Assembly (NCBI GenBank): GCA_021234155.1
Contig: JAJEKV010000022.1
Coordinates: 7,020,132-7,084,131 of the forward strand
From: Isoetes taiwanensis
Taxonomy: Eukaryota > Streptophyta > Lycopodiopsida > Isoetales > Isoetaceae
Reading direction: 5' to 3'
DNA length: 64,000 nucleotides
The translations under genes and the position numbers were made by a program. Positions 23,376-33,456 of this stretch are shown here, piece after piece. The notes beneath the pieces were generated by a model. That model was not told the DNA's origin and ran no database searches. It saw only the letters and a program-made list of their open reading frames with translations. Numbering within the stretch: the stretch's first letter is position 1; each line of letters begins with the position of its first letter.

Positions 23376-24141
23376 GAATGAAGCTTTGGCAACGAAGCTA
23401 GAAGGTATGTCGAACGAAAACCCAGGGAGCTTCCTGCTTTCTGGCACCAGCTATGCTATTTCCTCGGTTGTTGCAAACCATGGGGCCGTTGTCGTTGCTT
23501 TAAAGAAGGGGCCACAAACTCTCTTCACAGTGACGGATAGCCGAATCCGACACTCCGAATCACTGGTTACCTCTCTCAAGCTTAGATAAATTCATATTCC
23601 AGATCCACATACCGGCCTACTTCATGTTTAAATCGACTCCAGGTTTTACATTTGAGGACACAATTTCTCATTTGAAGCAATCTTTGGCCAAGGTATTGTC
23701 CCTTTGCAGGGAGGATGATAACAAATCCAGAAACAAATGCATGGGAGGTAGAATGCAACAATGCAGGGGCAATTTTCAAGATCTGCAAAATAGACAAAGA
23801 TCTAAAGGACATCCCTTATAGCGATACAAATATGGCCGTAAAGCATCTAGCTTCAAACATCATTTCGGCAGAAGAAGACGAAGTTCCTACTCTAAACATT
23901 CAGGTAAGAAAAGAAAAGCTTTATCTCCATATCCAAAGAGCTGGAAAATCTTCTTTTTGGCAATAGTATATAGAAACATTTGTCGCCATTGTTTATTCTA
24001 GGTCACAAGATTCAACTGCGGCGCCATAACCGTGGGGTGCAGCTTTCAGCACCAGCTAGGGGATGCTCATGCGGTAGAAGGGGCCAAAATCGAGCCGATT
24101 CACGACAGATCCGTGATCGTGCCAGTACCCAAGAAGATAAG
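23376..24141 (+). pseudogene. BAHD acyltransferase N-terminal half, broken
   Basis: Pieces of a BAHD acyl-CoA-dependent acyltransferase in family order: an N-terminal part from 23407 (ATG), 'IPAYFMFKSTPGFTFED' near 23610-23655, 'SHLKQSLAKVL', 'PFAGRMITNPETNAWEVEC' near 23706-23760, 'NAGAIFKICKIDKDL', an intron-like gap (GT at 23905, AG at 24000-24001), then 'FNCGAITVGCSF' and the catalytic HQLGD (HxxxD) at 24050-24064. Frames change at least twice (near 23585 and 23700), residues that normally follow HxxxD are shortened, and the C-terminal DFGWG half is absent. The family transfers acyl groups from CoA to alcohols or amines in lignin, suberin and specialised metabolism; this copy is not functional as written. 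Confidence 0.75.
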
Positions 24142-25506
24142 GTTTTCTTCTCTGCCTTTTGGTCTTATGTTCCCATCTCATGTGTCTGTGTAGTAATTTA
24201 CATCTATACACTTCTGTTCTGATGTTTGGAATTGAAGCTTAGGCGTTGGAGTTTCCTGATCTTTCCTTTAGTTCTGATAGGTATCTTGCTGTTATGAGCT
24301 AGGCTTTGTGAATTTTTGTTCTGCCAATATAAAAGCAGAGACAAAGGCAGGATATTCCAGAATCCATGAGAAGCATCGGCAGTGATTCTTAATCTATTGC
24401 ATATGGATTCCATAGAGGACGTTCTTCGTGCTGCCATATAGATTCCATCGTGCAAGGAGGCAAAGATAACCAGATCTAATGGAGATCACAACATAGGTTG
24501 TAGTGCAAGGAGGCAAAGATAACCAGATCTGGTTAAATTCTTGCAGGTTTCCCAATTTCGACAGCCTTGGGATGCTATAGTTTTGCTACGATGGATGTTC
24601 ACGGTGAGGAAACCTCAGCTGTTCTGTTGTGATAACAGTTTCCCTCAAGGAGTATACATTACTATTAATTTTTTCATATCAACCTGCCCTTGCATTGCAT
24701 GCATTCATACCTTCAATAGATCTGTGCTCTATAAAATTGTTACTGTTTCTGTAACATTTATCAGATCTTGAATGCATCAAACTATGTGCTCTATAAAATT
24801 GTTACTGTTTCTGTAGGTTTTATCAGGTCTATGCTTTTAGATAACAGGGAGGCATTCAAACTCTCGCGCATTTGTATGTATTCAAACATAAATTTGGATA
24901 GCTATGCAAACAGCATGACTTGCACTGAAATGCTCAGAAATTACAAGTTGACCACATATTCAGCCCTGGTGCTCATGCATAGACTAACAACGTGATCATG
25001 GTCCAGGGTCTTTCAGAGAGTGTGCTTTACAAATTAATTTTTTATTAGGCATTTGAGACTGTACTTACTGAAGCCTTTGTAGATCCAATCACAAGTATCG
25101 GATCATAGTCTTTTGCTGTGGAACAACCAACTTCTCGCTTCGTTATGTTATTTGCACAAGAATAATCTGGTTGTGAGAGAGCACCTGCACGATTGAACTC
25201 TACTTCAGACTGACACCTAATAGAGCAAAGAAGGATGCCTGCAAAGTCCTCGCAAAGAAGGATGCCTGCAAAGTCTTCAAGGATTCGCATGACAGAATGT
25301 AGTGAGGATCACGTCTTTAAGAATGCGCATGGCAAAATCTAGGGAGAATACCAGCTCCACAGAAAATTTATTTCTATAGTATTGTCGCCAGGAAATCAAC
25401 TGTAACCTAAAGCTTTTAACAGTTTTAGAATTTTCAAAGGTGAGAATCTTACATCGCAATCTGTCCGGAATAGAGATTTAAAAATAATGGTATCTACAGT
25501 CTAACC
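24142..25506. other. No recognised gene; three small duplications
   Basis: A segment 'gtgcaaggaggcaaagataa' recurs about 50 bp on (24453 and 24505). 'tgctctataaaattgttact' occurs twice (24725 and 24786). 'aaggatgcctgcaaagtc' occurs twice (25230 and 25258). These are local tandem-like duplications. The BAHD C-terminal exon was looked for here and not found. Confidence 0.45.
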
Positions 25507-27179
25507 TGTGACGTTCCACGTATTTATATGGTATACGTAACGTATTCATACGGTATACGTATAAATATACCGACACGTCACCCATTTAAGGTACGCCACC
25601 ATGGGGTATTGTAACCTAGGGGGTTGACCTAAAAGGGATTAAATTAGCTATGCTAATTTAACCATTAAAGATAATAACCTATAATTTAGGGATTAATATC
25701 AAATGGATTAATTAGGCTAATAAATGCTTTGGGAAGGCGCCATCCGGCCTAAAATCGATTAGCCCGGCATGGGGACTTCAAATTAAGCCATCAACTTCAC
25801 CCTAACCTAATTGCCTCCCAAAATCGTCAGGAGCAAGGTGAGCTGAGCGCCTACCTTTACCAAGCCGAGCGCCACCTTTGTCAAGCACTTATACTGTAGG
25901 CGGAGCTGAGTACCAAGACCAAGGAAGATGGAAGCACCAAATGACAACGGGTCCAGCAGGAACTCAGGTGGGTGGCTAGTATATCTTGGGAATTCTAGGG
26001 TAGCGCCCTGTTGGGCACTTGTAGTGTTTATTTCTTACATTCTCTCATTGCTTTACTTGTAGGAACTAACCCTTGATTGCAAGGTGAGTTCTCTTTATTT
26101 CGATCTTTGGTTTTGCTCTTAAAGGATGGATTGATAGTTCTTTGCATAGCTTTACTCACGGAAATGGGGGGGAATAAGGGGGTTAGAGACCTCTGAGCCA
26201 TGTTAGTAGTATACTCCTAGGTTGATCCACAGCATTTCCCTTTAGATGCGGCTTTGTGTACAAGAGACCACCGAGTCGTGGATGCTATGGAGTGACTTAG
26301 CACCAAACAAGGGACCACGGTGGTGAAGTGGGGGGTGGGGTCTTTACTTGCGAACATAAAAGGCTCACGAGACTCCTCACGATGGACTAGGCCTAATAGC
26401 CGGCCCGGTGAGCTAGGCGCGATCCGAGGGCGGGTATGGGGTCGACACTCCACAGGGTACAGAGGTGTGACCATGGGGCATCCCGTACTTTTGAGTAGAT
26501 TTAGGGCAAGTAAAATTCGAATGCACGGATGCGGAAATTGATCGCGCACGTATTCTCTAGTCCACCCATGGAACCTGTGATCCGGAAGGGACGCTTCCCA
26601 GAGCCTGCCTCATCCAGGGCGGGGCTTCATGAACCTGTAGTAGGCTCGAAGGGTGATACCTTGAGTCTGCAGAGCAGGAAGGCTATAGTGGCGCCATAGC
26701 ATGATTCGACTCATCTACGCAAAGTGTTCTTACGGGGAGGGGCGGATGGAGTGGACAATCCTAGCCCGATGTTCTATGCCAGCCAGCGCCGGGTTATGCC
26801 CTCACCGCTGATCTCTTGGGGACCGAGCCGTCCAGTCTATCCTCACGGGAGTCACGAGCTGGGGTAGAACACGGGGTTTGGGGTGTTTTCCTTAGGATTA
26901 GATGCATATTCTTTTGCGTTGGTATTTGGATGGATGTTCCACCCGTGGTGGTTATTTATATATGATTTATCTTTTGTGTGCTAACATGTATTCACGCCCG
27001 CGACTTAGGAGTCCCATTGAAGCGTGGGCAAATGACACCTCGCGTGTCCTTCACTTTCGGGCATCTTTCCATAGATGGCCGGGATAAACGGAGGGCCCCG
27101 CTCATGGCAAGATAGTAGCCATGGGAGGAAAGTCCCGTATGTATCTGGCCGGGTGTCGTATATATTCGGGGGCGTCACA
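25507..27179 (+). repeat. 5' LTR of the chromovirus
   Basis: Starts TGTGACGTTCC and ends GGCGTCACA, so it has the TG...CA ends and a short terminal inversion (TGTGACG/CGTCACA). Its first 475 bases or so recur at 37024-37483, the next part (from about 25982) at 49021-49474, and its distal part at 1-662. Within it, 'ggtatacgtaa' and 'ggtatacgtat' palindromic bits near 25530-25562 lie close to the start. At 1.67 kb it is at the long end for chromoviruses. Confidence 0.9.
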
Positions 27180-27180
27180 A

Positions 27181-27192
27181 TGGTATCGAGCA
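27181..27192 (+). promoter_or_regulatory. Primer-binding site for minus-strand DNA (tRNA-Met)
   Basis: TGGTATCGAGC directly follows the LTR and differs from the standard plant TGGTATCAGAGC by loss of one A. This is the site where initiator tRNA-Met primes reverse transcription. Confidence 0.85.
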
Positions 27193-27359
27193 TGGTTCGG
27201 GAAGCCAAACTATTGCAGCCCGGCCACATACTAACTTTCGTTAGATCGTTAGCTAGTGAGTGAGGATTTTGGAGTAGTATGAGATTTGGGGGGTGTAGTA
27301 GATGTCGTCATGATGACTTGATGTGATTTAAGCGTAATTAAGAGGAGTGTACCCGGTGC

Positions 27360-27561
27360 AAAACCCTAACCCTAAGTGGCGGGCAGGGGGTACCCGGGTG
27401 TTGCTGGCGACGGTGGCGACATCGAGGTAGGGGGTGCCCGCCACCCTAAAAAAAAAAAAAAAAAAAAAAAAAAACCCTAACCCTAAGTGGTGGGCAGGGG
27501 GTACCCGGACGCTCCTGGCGGCCATAGCGACGTTGAGGTAGGGGGTGTCCGCCACCTCGAA
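27360..27561 (+). repeat. Two tandem leader repeats, each a potential hairpin, separated by A27
   Basis: Each unit begins 'aaaccctaaccctaagtgg' and closes with a run that pairs with its start. In unit 1 GTGGCGGGCA (27376-27385) pairs perfectly with TGCCCGCCAC (27435-27444); unit 2 has the same plan with changes. A 27-base A run (27448-27474) lies between. In the genomic RNA the units would form two stem-loops between primer site and first frame, a position used for packaging or translation signals in retroelements. The CCCTAA doublet resembles telomere repeats only superficially. Confidence 0.75.
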
Positions 27562-27785
27562 AAACGCGTTTCCGCCACTTTTTCTTTTAAAAAAAAAATT
27601 AGGGTTAAAATTTCAAAATTTAGTGAAAGGTAACTTTTTTCCTTCATTTTTCCTAACGCCTAGTGCCCTCTTGAGCTCCGCCTAGCCGCCATAGCCGCTG
27701 GAACTGGAAGCTTCTCACCGCCATAGCCAAACCTCGTTTCTTGCTTTCCTCTCCTAAGCGCCCACCCAGCGCCCACCTATTCAAG

Positions 27786-29132
27786 ATGGAGGAAGTCAAG
27801 CAGGTATACAAGCGCAAACCTCGTTACTCCAAATCTTCCATAGAGTCTCTGATGGCCCAACTGTTGCCACGCTCAAACCCATCGCCAGAAGAAGAGGCTA
27901 AAACTGAGGAGCTACTGGAGTACTTTGTCAAACGCTTCTATGAAGGAATTAGGATACCATTTCCGCTCTTTTGCTATAACGAGCGCTTCGTGTACAAGCT
28001 TAACGCCATCCAAGAAACGTACACCGTAGTTGAGCAGGAAGATGGTGTCCAGAAATATACACGGTTCTTCCCACCAGAAGGGGATGACCAAGCTGAAGCC
28101 GGGGCCATACAAACACAGGCCCAAAAGATTCTTCACATGGCACAAACAGCGGATCTACAATGGCTTGCAACTGATGACCCAGCTTTAGGGTACCGTTACC
28201 TGGGAAATGGGTTGTGCCTCTTTGATGGGGGGTCCTACACCATCCCATCTTTTTCTTATGAAGAGGAGACTAACCGTATTATCTGGGAAGCTGGAACACC
28301 CCCATTCTTCACAGATCAATTCCCAAAGGAGTTGTCGGCGGGACATGCGGGCCAACCCTCCACGCTACTTCACCGAGCTTAAAAGGCGAACGGATATTCG
28401 GATAGCCGGGAAAAGCGGCGGAGGAGCGAGTGCAGCCCTCTGGCCCAATCACGAGGCAACGCTCAAATGCTTGAGGAGGCCGCTAAGCTAAGCGAAGATA
28501 CCCTCCATGCACAGCAGCCTAGAGCGAGGAGCAAAGACAGAAGAGAATGCGGGGATGAAGCAGCGGAGGGAGGCGACGAGGTAACAGAGGCAGTTAAGGA
28601 GCGGCTTAGGAAAGAAGAACAAGAACGAGACCGTCAAGATCAGCCATCTCCGAATGTTCCTGTTCCTCGCCAAAAATCAAGAAGACTTTAAGTCGGGTGC
28701 TCGAGATAAGGATCAGCTCAAAGGCTCGAGGGTGGTGTCGCTAAGGCTGCAGGGACAATCGTGAGATGAAATCATCCGAAGGCCCGGCATCCAAAGGCGG
28801 GGAAAACTATTCCTGAGCTCCACCCCAAACCTAAGAGGAGGCATCGTTACAAGCGTACCGCGGGCACTTAGGGAAATAAGGAAGTACCGGAAATCCACCG
28901 AGTTTTGCTATAAAAACTTCCTTTCCAGCGTCTGGTCCGAGAGATTGCTCAGGAATTTAAAACGGATCTCCGGTTTCAGACTCATGCCATTCTAGCACTC
29001 CAGGAGGCAGCCGAAGCCTATTTAGTGGGCCTCTTTGGCGATGCCAATTTATGTGCAATCCATGCCAAGCGAGTGACGATTATGACAAAAGATCGTCAGC
29101 TAGCACGCCGGATCCGTGGGAAACGACCATGA
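27786..29132 (+). pseudogene. Extra frame 1: H2B-like N-terminus, charged linker, histone H3 C-terminus
   Basis: A single reading phase of 448 codons with six internal stops and a few local shifts. Residues 1-198 are open. Residues about 14-92 follow the H2B pattern: SSIESLMAQLLP (alpha 1), EYFVKRFYEGI (compare the SFVNDIFERI helix of H2B) and LFCYNERF...AIQ with the spacing of H2B's L..YN.R.......IQ. A middle part (GYRYLGNGLCLFDGGSYTI) is unknown. Codons from 28467 give a charged, probably coiled-coil linker. The last 71 codons are a clear histone H3 core. Start chosen at the first ATG of the phase; a TTG lies 45 bp upstream. Stops at 28380, 28689, 28707, 28767, 28878 and 28911 may be decay, unspliced introns or sequence error. 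It has no counterpart in standard Ty3 elements. Confidence 0.6.
28830..29132 (+). other. Histone H3 fold within the retrotransposon
   Basis: From 28917 to the TGA at 29130-29132 all 71 codons are open and read as H3 from KLPFQ onward: [20 protein letters not shown], then [27 protein letters not shown] and QLARRIRG. Against a plant H3 consensus from memory I count nine changes, including the last residues RGKRP for RGERA. Loop 1 has canonical length (FKTDLRF), unlike centromeric H3. Upstream, HRYKRTAG (28842) and ALREIRKYRKSTEF (28864, shifted frame) supply the alpha-N region, with a one-base shift on each side. The tail before it is basic and proline-rich but lacks ARTKQTARKS. Residues contacting DNA and H4 are kept, so a nucleosome-competent fold is plausible. 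Confidence 0.92.
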
Positions 29133-29438
29133 TTATGTAAAACAACAATTTTGTATCTATGTAATTCGGTATATATTAATACAAATTTTGTTTTGACTTC
29201 TTATTCAGCGTATGATTTTCTTTCTTTTATATATGTATATTGAAAAAAAAAATATATAAAATAAAATAAATAAATAATTACACATAATTAGCTGGCGCCT
29301 TGAACGCCGTCGTGCCCGGAAGTTTAAAAGTGATTTTCCTTTAGGGTTTTCATTCACTTTCTTATTCCTTCCGTTTTCTTCCTCTTTCTATTTCCGCCAA
29401 AGATTAATGGACTACGTTCGCCGCTTTTAGCATGGTAC
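29133..29438. other. AT-rich spacer between extra frames 1 and 2
   Basis: Contains A/T runs (29243-29280) and a pyrimidine-rich stretch (29345-29395) before the next ATG. It could serve as a 3' end for frame 1, a promoter, or an intron with acceptor AG in the 'ttttag' at 29425-29430. The sequence alone does not choose. Confidence 0.4.
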
Positions 29439-30692
29439 ATGGGAGGAGAGCAGTGGGATCCCCAGGTTCCATACCCTCTTTTGGATCCCATGTTGCAGTG
29501 TCGAGTCGACCTCATCGACAACATGCGAGCACACCCTGATTATGGCACCTTCCTAGAGTTTTATGACGAGGAAATCCTGCCCCAAGCGGAGTTTTTCGGG
29601 GAGCCGCCTCAACCCTATCTTCATAAGGATATCTTAGAGCACATGTTTGGGGATGATCGCCACAGTTATGATATTCTTAAGGGTATTCTCAGATGTGCTA
29701 AGCACGCCCCCATTATTGACTGTGGCTCTAACGAGCTGTACTTTGAGGCCCAGTTTGCCCTTGCTCTTATCATGGATAGGTATATTGACGGCACCGACAC
29801 GGCCTTAGAGCAAGCCAAGTTCCCACTTCCTCCAGATCCTGAGGAGGATGAGCAGATAAGCTATGCCGACTTTGTAAGATGGAAGAAATTGGCCTTTACC
29901 TCGTAGTAAGGGCCAAGCTCTTGTCGGCTTAAGTTCGCTTCCTACCATCAAGGTTGGGGATCAAGATTACTTGCTACTGAGCGACATTCAATGGGCGTAT
30001 CAGCATATCGCCAATAAGGGCAAGCAAAAGATGGCTCATCTCCTCTATGAGCTGGCTGAGTATTGTCAGGGTCAGAACGACTTCATCGATTATTCTCGAC
30101 CCGTCTATGTGCCAGAGATTCACCAACTGCTCAACTATCAGCCTCTTGACGTTGAGCCTATCAGCACACTCTTATCCTTACGCCAATTAATGATTCAGGG
30201 TACTCCGTCCTCAGTTCCTGAATCGGCTTTCCATGCTATGGGGCCACATGTGCCCAACATCAATGATGTCGTCGTCAAGATCGAAGACGACCCAACTATG
30301 GAGGACCTATGTGATGAGGGCCAGTATGCTCAGGAGGAGAAAGATTTTGCCATGGAAGAGGAACTGCCCCAAAACTTGGAGTCTGCAGGGGTTGAAATGC
30401 CATATTACGCGGTTCTTCTTGTCGGCTTTTACAAGCAGACAAGTTCTCTTCTTTGCTAAAGCCATTGCACAGGCGGGCGGCTGTTTGGGCACTTAGGGCA
30501 CTTTCTACGACCACCGGCCATAAGACGTTGCCCACTAACCTTGAGCAGATCGTCCTGGTAAATCGTGATCTAGCCATTGCAGTATTTGACCACGATATCG
30601 GTTCTTGGATGAACATGAGTCTGCTGGTTGCAGCGCCATTGGCTACAAATGTTCCTCCAGAGATAGCTTCATCAGCTGCCTCATCATCCTAG
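29439..30692 (+). pseudogene. Extra frame 2: unknown N-terminal domain, acidic region, H2A-like C-terminus
   Basis: About 418 codons in three phases joined at about 29903 and 30415 (one-base shifts). Residues 1-155 (MGGEQWDPQVPYPLLDPML..., later YDILKGILRCAKHAPII) are not recognised. The phase to 30412 continues with an acidic stretch (EDDPTMEDLCDEGQYAQEE). The end, from 30385, can be laid over histone H2A: AGVEMPYY (AGLQFPVG), RLLQADKF (RFLKAGKY), RRAAVWAL (YLAAVLEY), NRDLAIAV (PRHIQLAV) and PLATNVPPEI (compare the TIANGGVMPNI docking segment). Helix 2 is poorly matched, so the likeness is suggestive only. No pol or gag motif occurs in it. Confidence 0.45.
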
Positions 30693-30986
30693 TGTGTTAC
30701 TCCTGCAGCACCGACCAGAGCCTGAGTTTGATGCCCAAGCCCGAGATGTTGAAGGGTCGACCTCTTAGTTCTAGATTTTATTGAACCGTTGTATGTAGTT
30801 TTATGTAATTTTGATTGGCATTACCTTTAATGGGCCATCACATAACCTATGTACTATTTTCTTATATTTACTTGTACTGTGAAAACCATTGAATTAACTT
30901 TTCCCTTCAATGCTTATTTCTCTTCCTTAAAGTTGGAATATAAGAAAATTGTTCAAGGTATATATATTTATTCCTGTCGTCTTGCA
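30693..30986. other. Spacer, intron-like end
   Basis: AT-rich spacer that ends 'cctgtcgtcttgcag' at 30972-30986, a good plant 3' splice site directly before the third extra frame. The donor is not determined; a GT at 30957 would make an intron of only about 30 nt, too short for plants. Confidence 0.45.
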
Positions 30987-31401
30987 GACGAGACACTCGA
31001 AGAATATGAGGAAAGAATTACCGACCTTTTAAGGGATGGCCAACAAGACATAATCAACGGTGATTATGAGATGGAGGAACCCCAGAGCCGGAAGAGCCTT
31101 ATGATCGGTAAGGGGATGGAGGTAGTTAACATTCTCAGAGAAGCGCTTTTTTGACGACTGGCGGACCCTTCGCCGCACCTGGGACTATTGGGATATGTCC
31201 AGGCACGAAGCTTTCGAGGATGCCAACGACCACTTGTGGCAAATCTTCTATGCATTAAGGAGGCTTTTCAATCTCCTTATCATTAGCCCCACATGGGACT
31301 ACCAACCTGTTATCGTCCAGGCCTGGGCACGTTACAAGCTCGTCAGAGCTGTACGTGAAAGTGTTCGCTATTCTATCATGTACCCTTTTGCGAACCCCTA
31401 G
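30987..31401 (+). pseudogene. Extra frame 3: unrecognised, possibly gag-related or histone-like
   Basis: Starts after a splice-acceptor-like CAG with DETLEEYEERITDLLRDG, continues to 31154, and after a one-base shift runs FDDWRTLRRTWDYWDM, then WQIFYALRRLFNLLI (31237-31281) to a stop at 31399-31401. The piece IFYALRR resembles the VVYALKR of histone H4, but the surrounding residues do not follow H4 and the frame continues nearly 50 residues past that point, so I do not call it H4. Alternatives are a divergent matrix-like N-terminus of gag. Confidence 0.35.
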
Positions 31402-31650
31402 GTCCGGACCCCTCAATTTTGTTTTGCTATGTTTCAGTGTGACTAAAGAAGTACCCAATGTATAAAATCCAACTTTAAGTGATAACTACCTTCGGTGTGA
31501 AGTTCTTCAATGTAACAGTTGTTTTGACTTATAATCAAAATCTTTTCTCTTGTCTTTTCTTATTCACTCTTTCAGTACTACCCAAAATGATCTTGTTGTG
31601 AGACTTGATATTGTTGAAATTCTGCTTATATCTTTTTATGCTCAATATAG
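31402..31650. other. Spacer before gag, intron-like
   Basis: A/T-rich spacer ending 'tttttatgctcaatatag' (31633-31650), again a plausible 3' splice site. The repeated pattern of spacer plus acceptor before frames 3 and 4 suggests that the element's frames may be expressed by alternative splicing from the LTR promoter. Confidence 0.4.
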
Positions 31651-32820
31651 GCGGTTACCTAACGCCGCTGGCGAACACCCTCGAATGCGATGGGTTAACC
31701 CCGGCGAGGAACTTATGTTGATGAAGAGGCAACTAGTTGAGTTGCGGACTTATGTACTCAATGTCAACCCACCGCAAGCATGTCAGGGAGGATGGACGGA
31801 GTTACCCTCGTTACCGCCAAGTCCCCACCACGCCAGCCTTACGCTTTTGAATCGATCTGCACGTGTGAGGAGGCACCATTCCAAACGCGTCATCGAGGTT
31901 CCTCTAGGGACAATGCCACCTCCTCCAGTCGGCAACCCGAGTCTCCGGGTAAATCGTGTGTCATCCCGGCCATGCACATCGCCGGGACAAGGAGTACAAG
32001 TAAAGCGGTTGATACAACCATAACCGATTATATGGAAAAATAAGAAATTGGCCCAATTTGATGGCAAATCTAGAGGTGGGCTGAATGCGAGTCTGGCTCG
32101 TGAAATGAAGGAGTTTGGGAAATCCTATGGCATGACGAGAAAAGGATACGGGGAAGGTTGCCACCACAAACCTTCTGTGAGCTGCCCGTATTTGGTGGAA
32201 GGGCTATGCGAGCCAAGCATCCGGACGAAGCGGTGCAAGTTCAAAAAGTTTGCCAAAGGCTTTTAAGTCGCATTATGTGCCTCGTGCGCACAAATGCCAA
32301 CAAATCCGGACCTTCTACAAGGTTAGAAGCGAAGAAGGGTGGCCTAGGCCTAATCGATGAATTCATGTGCCCGAGGTACATGCACGCACTGGGATGAATG
32401 AAAAGAAGGGCGGTGGAGGGCTACATTGAAGGGTTGGCCCCATCCATTAAGCGAATGGTTAAGGCCATAGACCGAAATCGATTCGCGAAAGGCGAGGCTA
32501 AGGCATTAAGCCTCGAGGAGGACACACCAAGGAACCGATATCCGGCGTCCTGCTCCTTACCACCACCACGCCCGTCCACACCTTACAAACCCCGCTCACC
32601 AAGCCCGGGGCCCTCTCAGCAGAACTCTTACGGCCGCCAGGAAAAGAAAGTCACCTTCAACATGCCTGACAAACCGAATAATGTCGGCAAGGAAGTTCGG
32701 AATCTCGTTCTGAGTCTATTCCCAAAGGCCCGAGATCGATTTACGTAGAGATAAGGCATGTTATAGGTGTATGCGACCGGGCACTACATGCGAATTGCCC
32801 TTACGTCACCACAGATCGCC
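31651..32820 (+). pseudogene. gag: gag (capsid and nucleocapsid), frame-broken
   Basis: Fragments in several phases: RRLPNAAGEHPRMRWVNPG at the start, then KLAQFDGKSRGGLN and KEFGKSYGMTRKGYGEG near 32045-32150, a helical capsid-type part KRRAVEGYIEGLAPSI (32401), a proline/serine-rich linker, and one zinc knuckle beginning CYRCMRPG at 32759 (CCHC pattern completed only after one or two base shifts). The zinc knuckle binds the element's RNA during packaging in other retroelements. Multiple shifts mean no full-length Gag is made from this copy. Confidence 0.7.
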
Positions 32821-32994
32821 CGGTGGCCATGGCGATCTCGATTGGGACGATCCGAGTCTACACACTACACGTCGAGGAGGAGGCACCGAGTACATTCACG
32901 GCGAGTCCCATATCCTTGCAGCCATTGAAACCGGCAATCTTTGAAAGTCATCCTGGCTGCTGTTATTTCCACCATAGGTCAAGTAGACAAGCAA

Positions 32995-33456
32995 GCCTTT
33001 TATAATTCTGATGGATACGGGTAGTACACATAATTTTGCTTCTCCTAGAATGGCTCAGGTATTGCGGCTTGAGACTTTGAGATCCCGACCAAACCTCGTC
33101 ACTTTAGCGATTGGTAGAGTCGGACACACTCATGGCGCCGTGATTAACCTTAAGATCCCGGTTAAGGGTGCACCGGTTGCTTTGGGAGCGAAATAATGGA
33201 TATTGGCAAATATGATCTTATTGTTGGTATGGAATTTATGGCATCAGCAAAAGCCAATATAGACTGCGAGAAACGAGAAGTTACCTTCAATGCAGCTAAT
33301 GGAACCCGTGTGACTATAAAAGGTGACTCCTTAAACCCTATTATACAGTCTATGTCCATCAAGCGGTTAGATAAAGCTATACGCAAGGATAAGCTCCCTC
33401 AAGCGTCATTAGACTTGCATCCATTGAGTCAGATGCTAAGCGGAAGCAAATCATAG
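32995..33456 (+). pseudogene. Retropepsin-type protease
   Basis: The active-site motif reads LMDTGSTHNFAS, with DTGS at 33014-33025, followed by the flap region and then, after a stop at 33193, by KYDLIVGMEFMASAKANIDC (compare the 'YDVILGMDWL' end of Ty3 proteases). It would cleave Gag-Pol. A stop and changed phase between 33193 and 33196 split it; the catalytic half is open. Confidence 0.85.

Noticed and set aside
27363-27490. Telomere repeats (CCCTAACCCTAA)
   Set aside because: Only two units each, six-base rather than the usual plant CCCTAAA, and part of the leader duplication.
28830-29132. Centromeric H3 (CENH3) identity
   Set aside because: Loop 1 is of canonical length and the core is close to ordinary H3; only the altered tail and RGKRP end would favour CENH3.
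29439-29906. H4-like reading of the N-terminus of the second extra frame (AKHAP... followed by ALALI)
   Set aside because: Spacing is four residues off and helix 2 does not match; not enough to support.
31195-31401. Histone H4 call for the third extra frame on the basis of IFYALRR
   Set aside because: Only that short piece resembles H4; the rest, and the extra 50 residues after it, do not.
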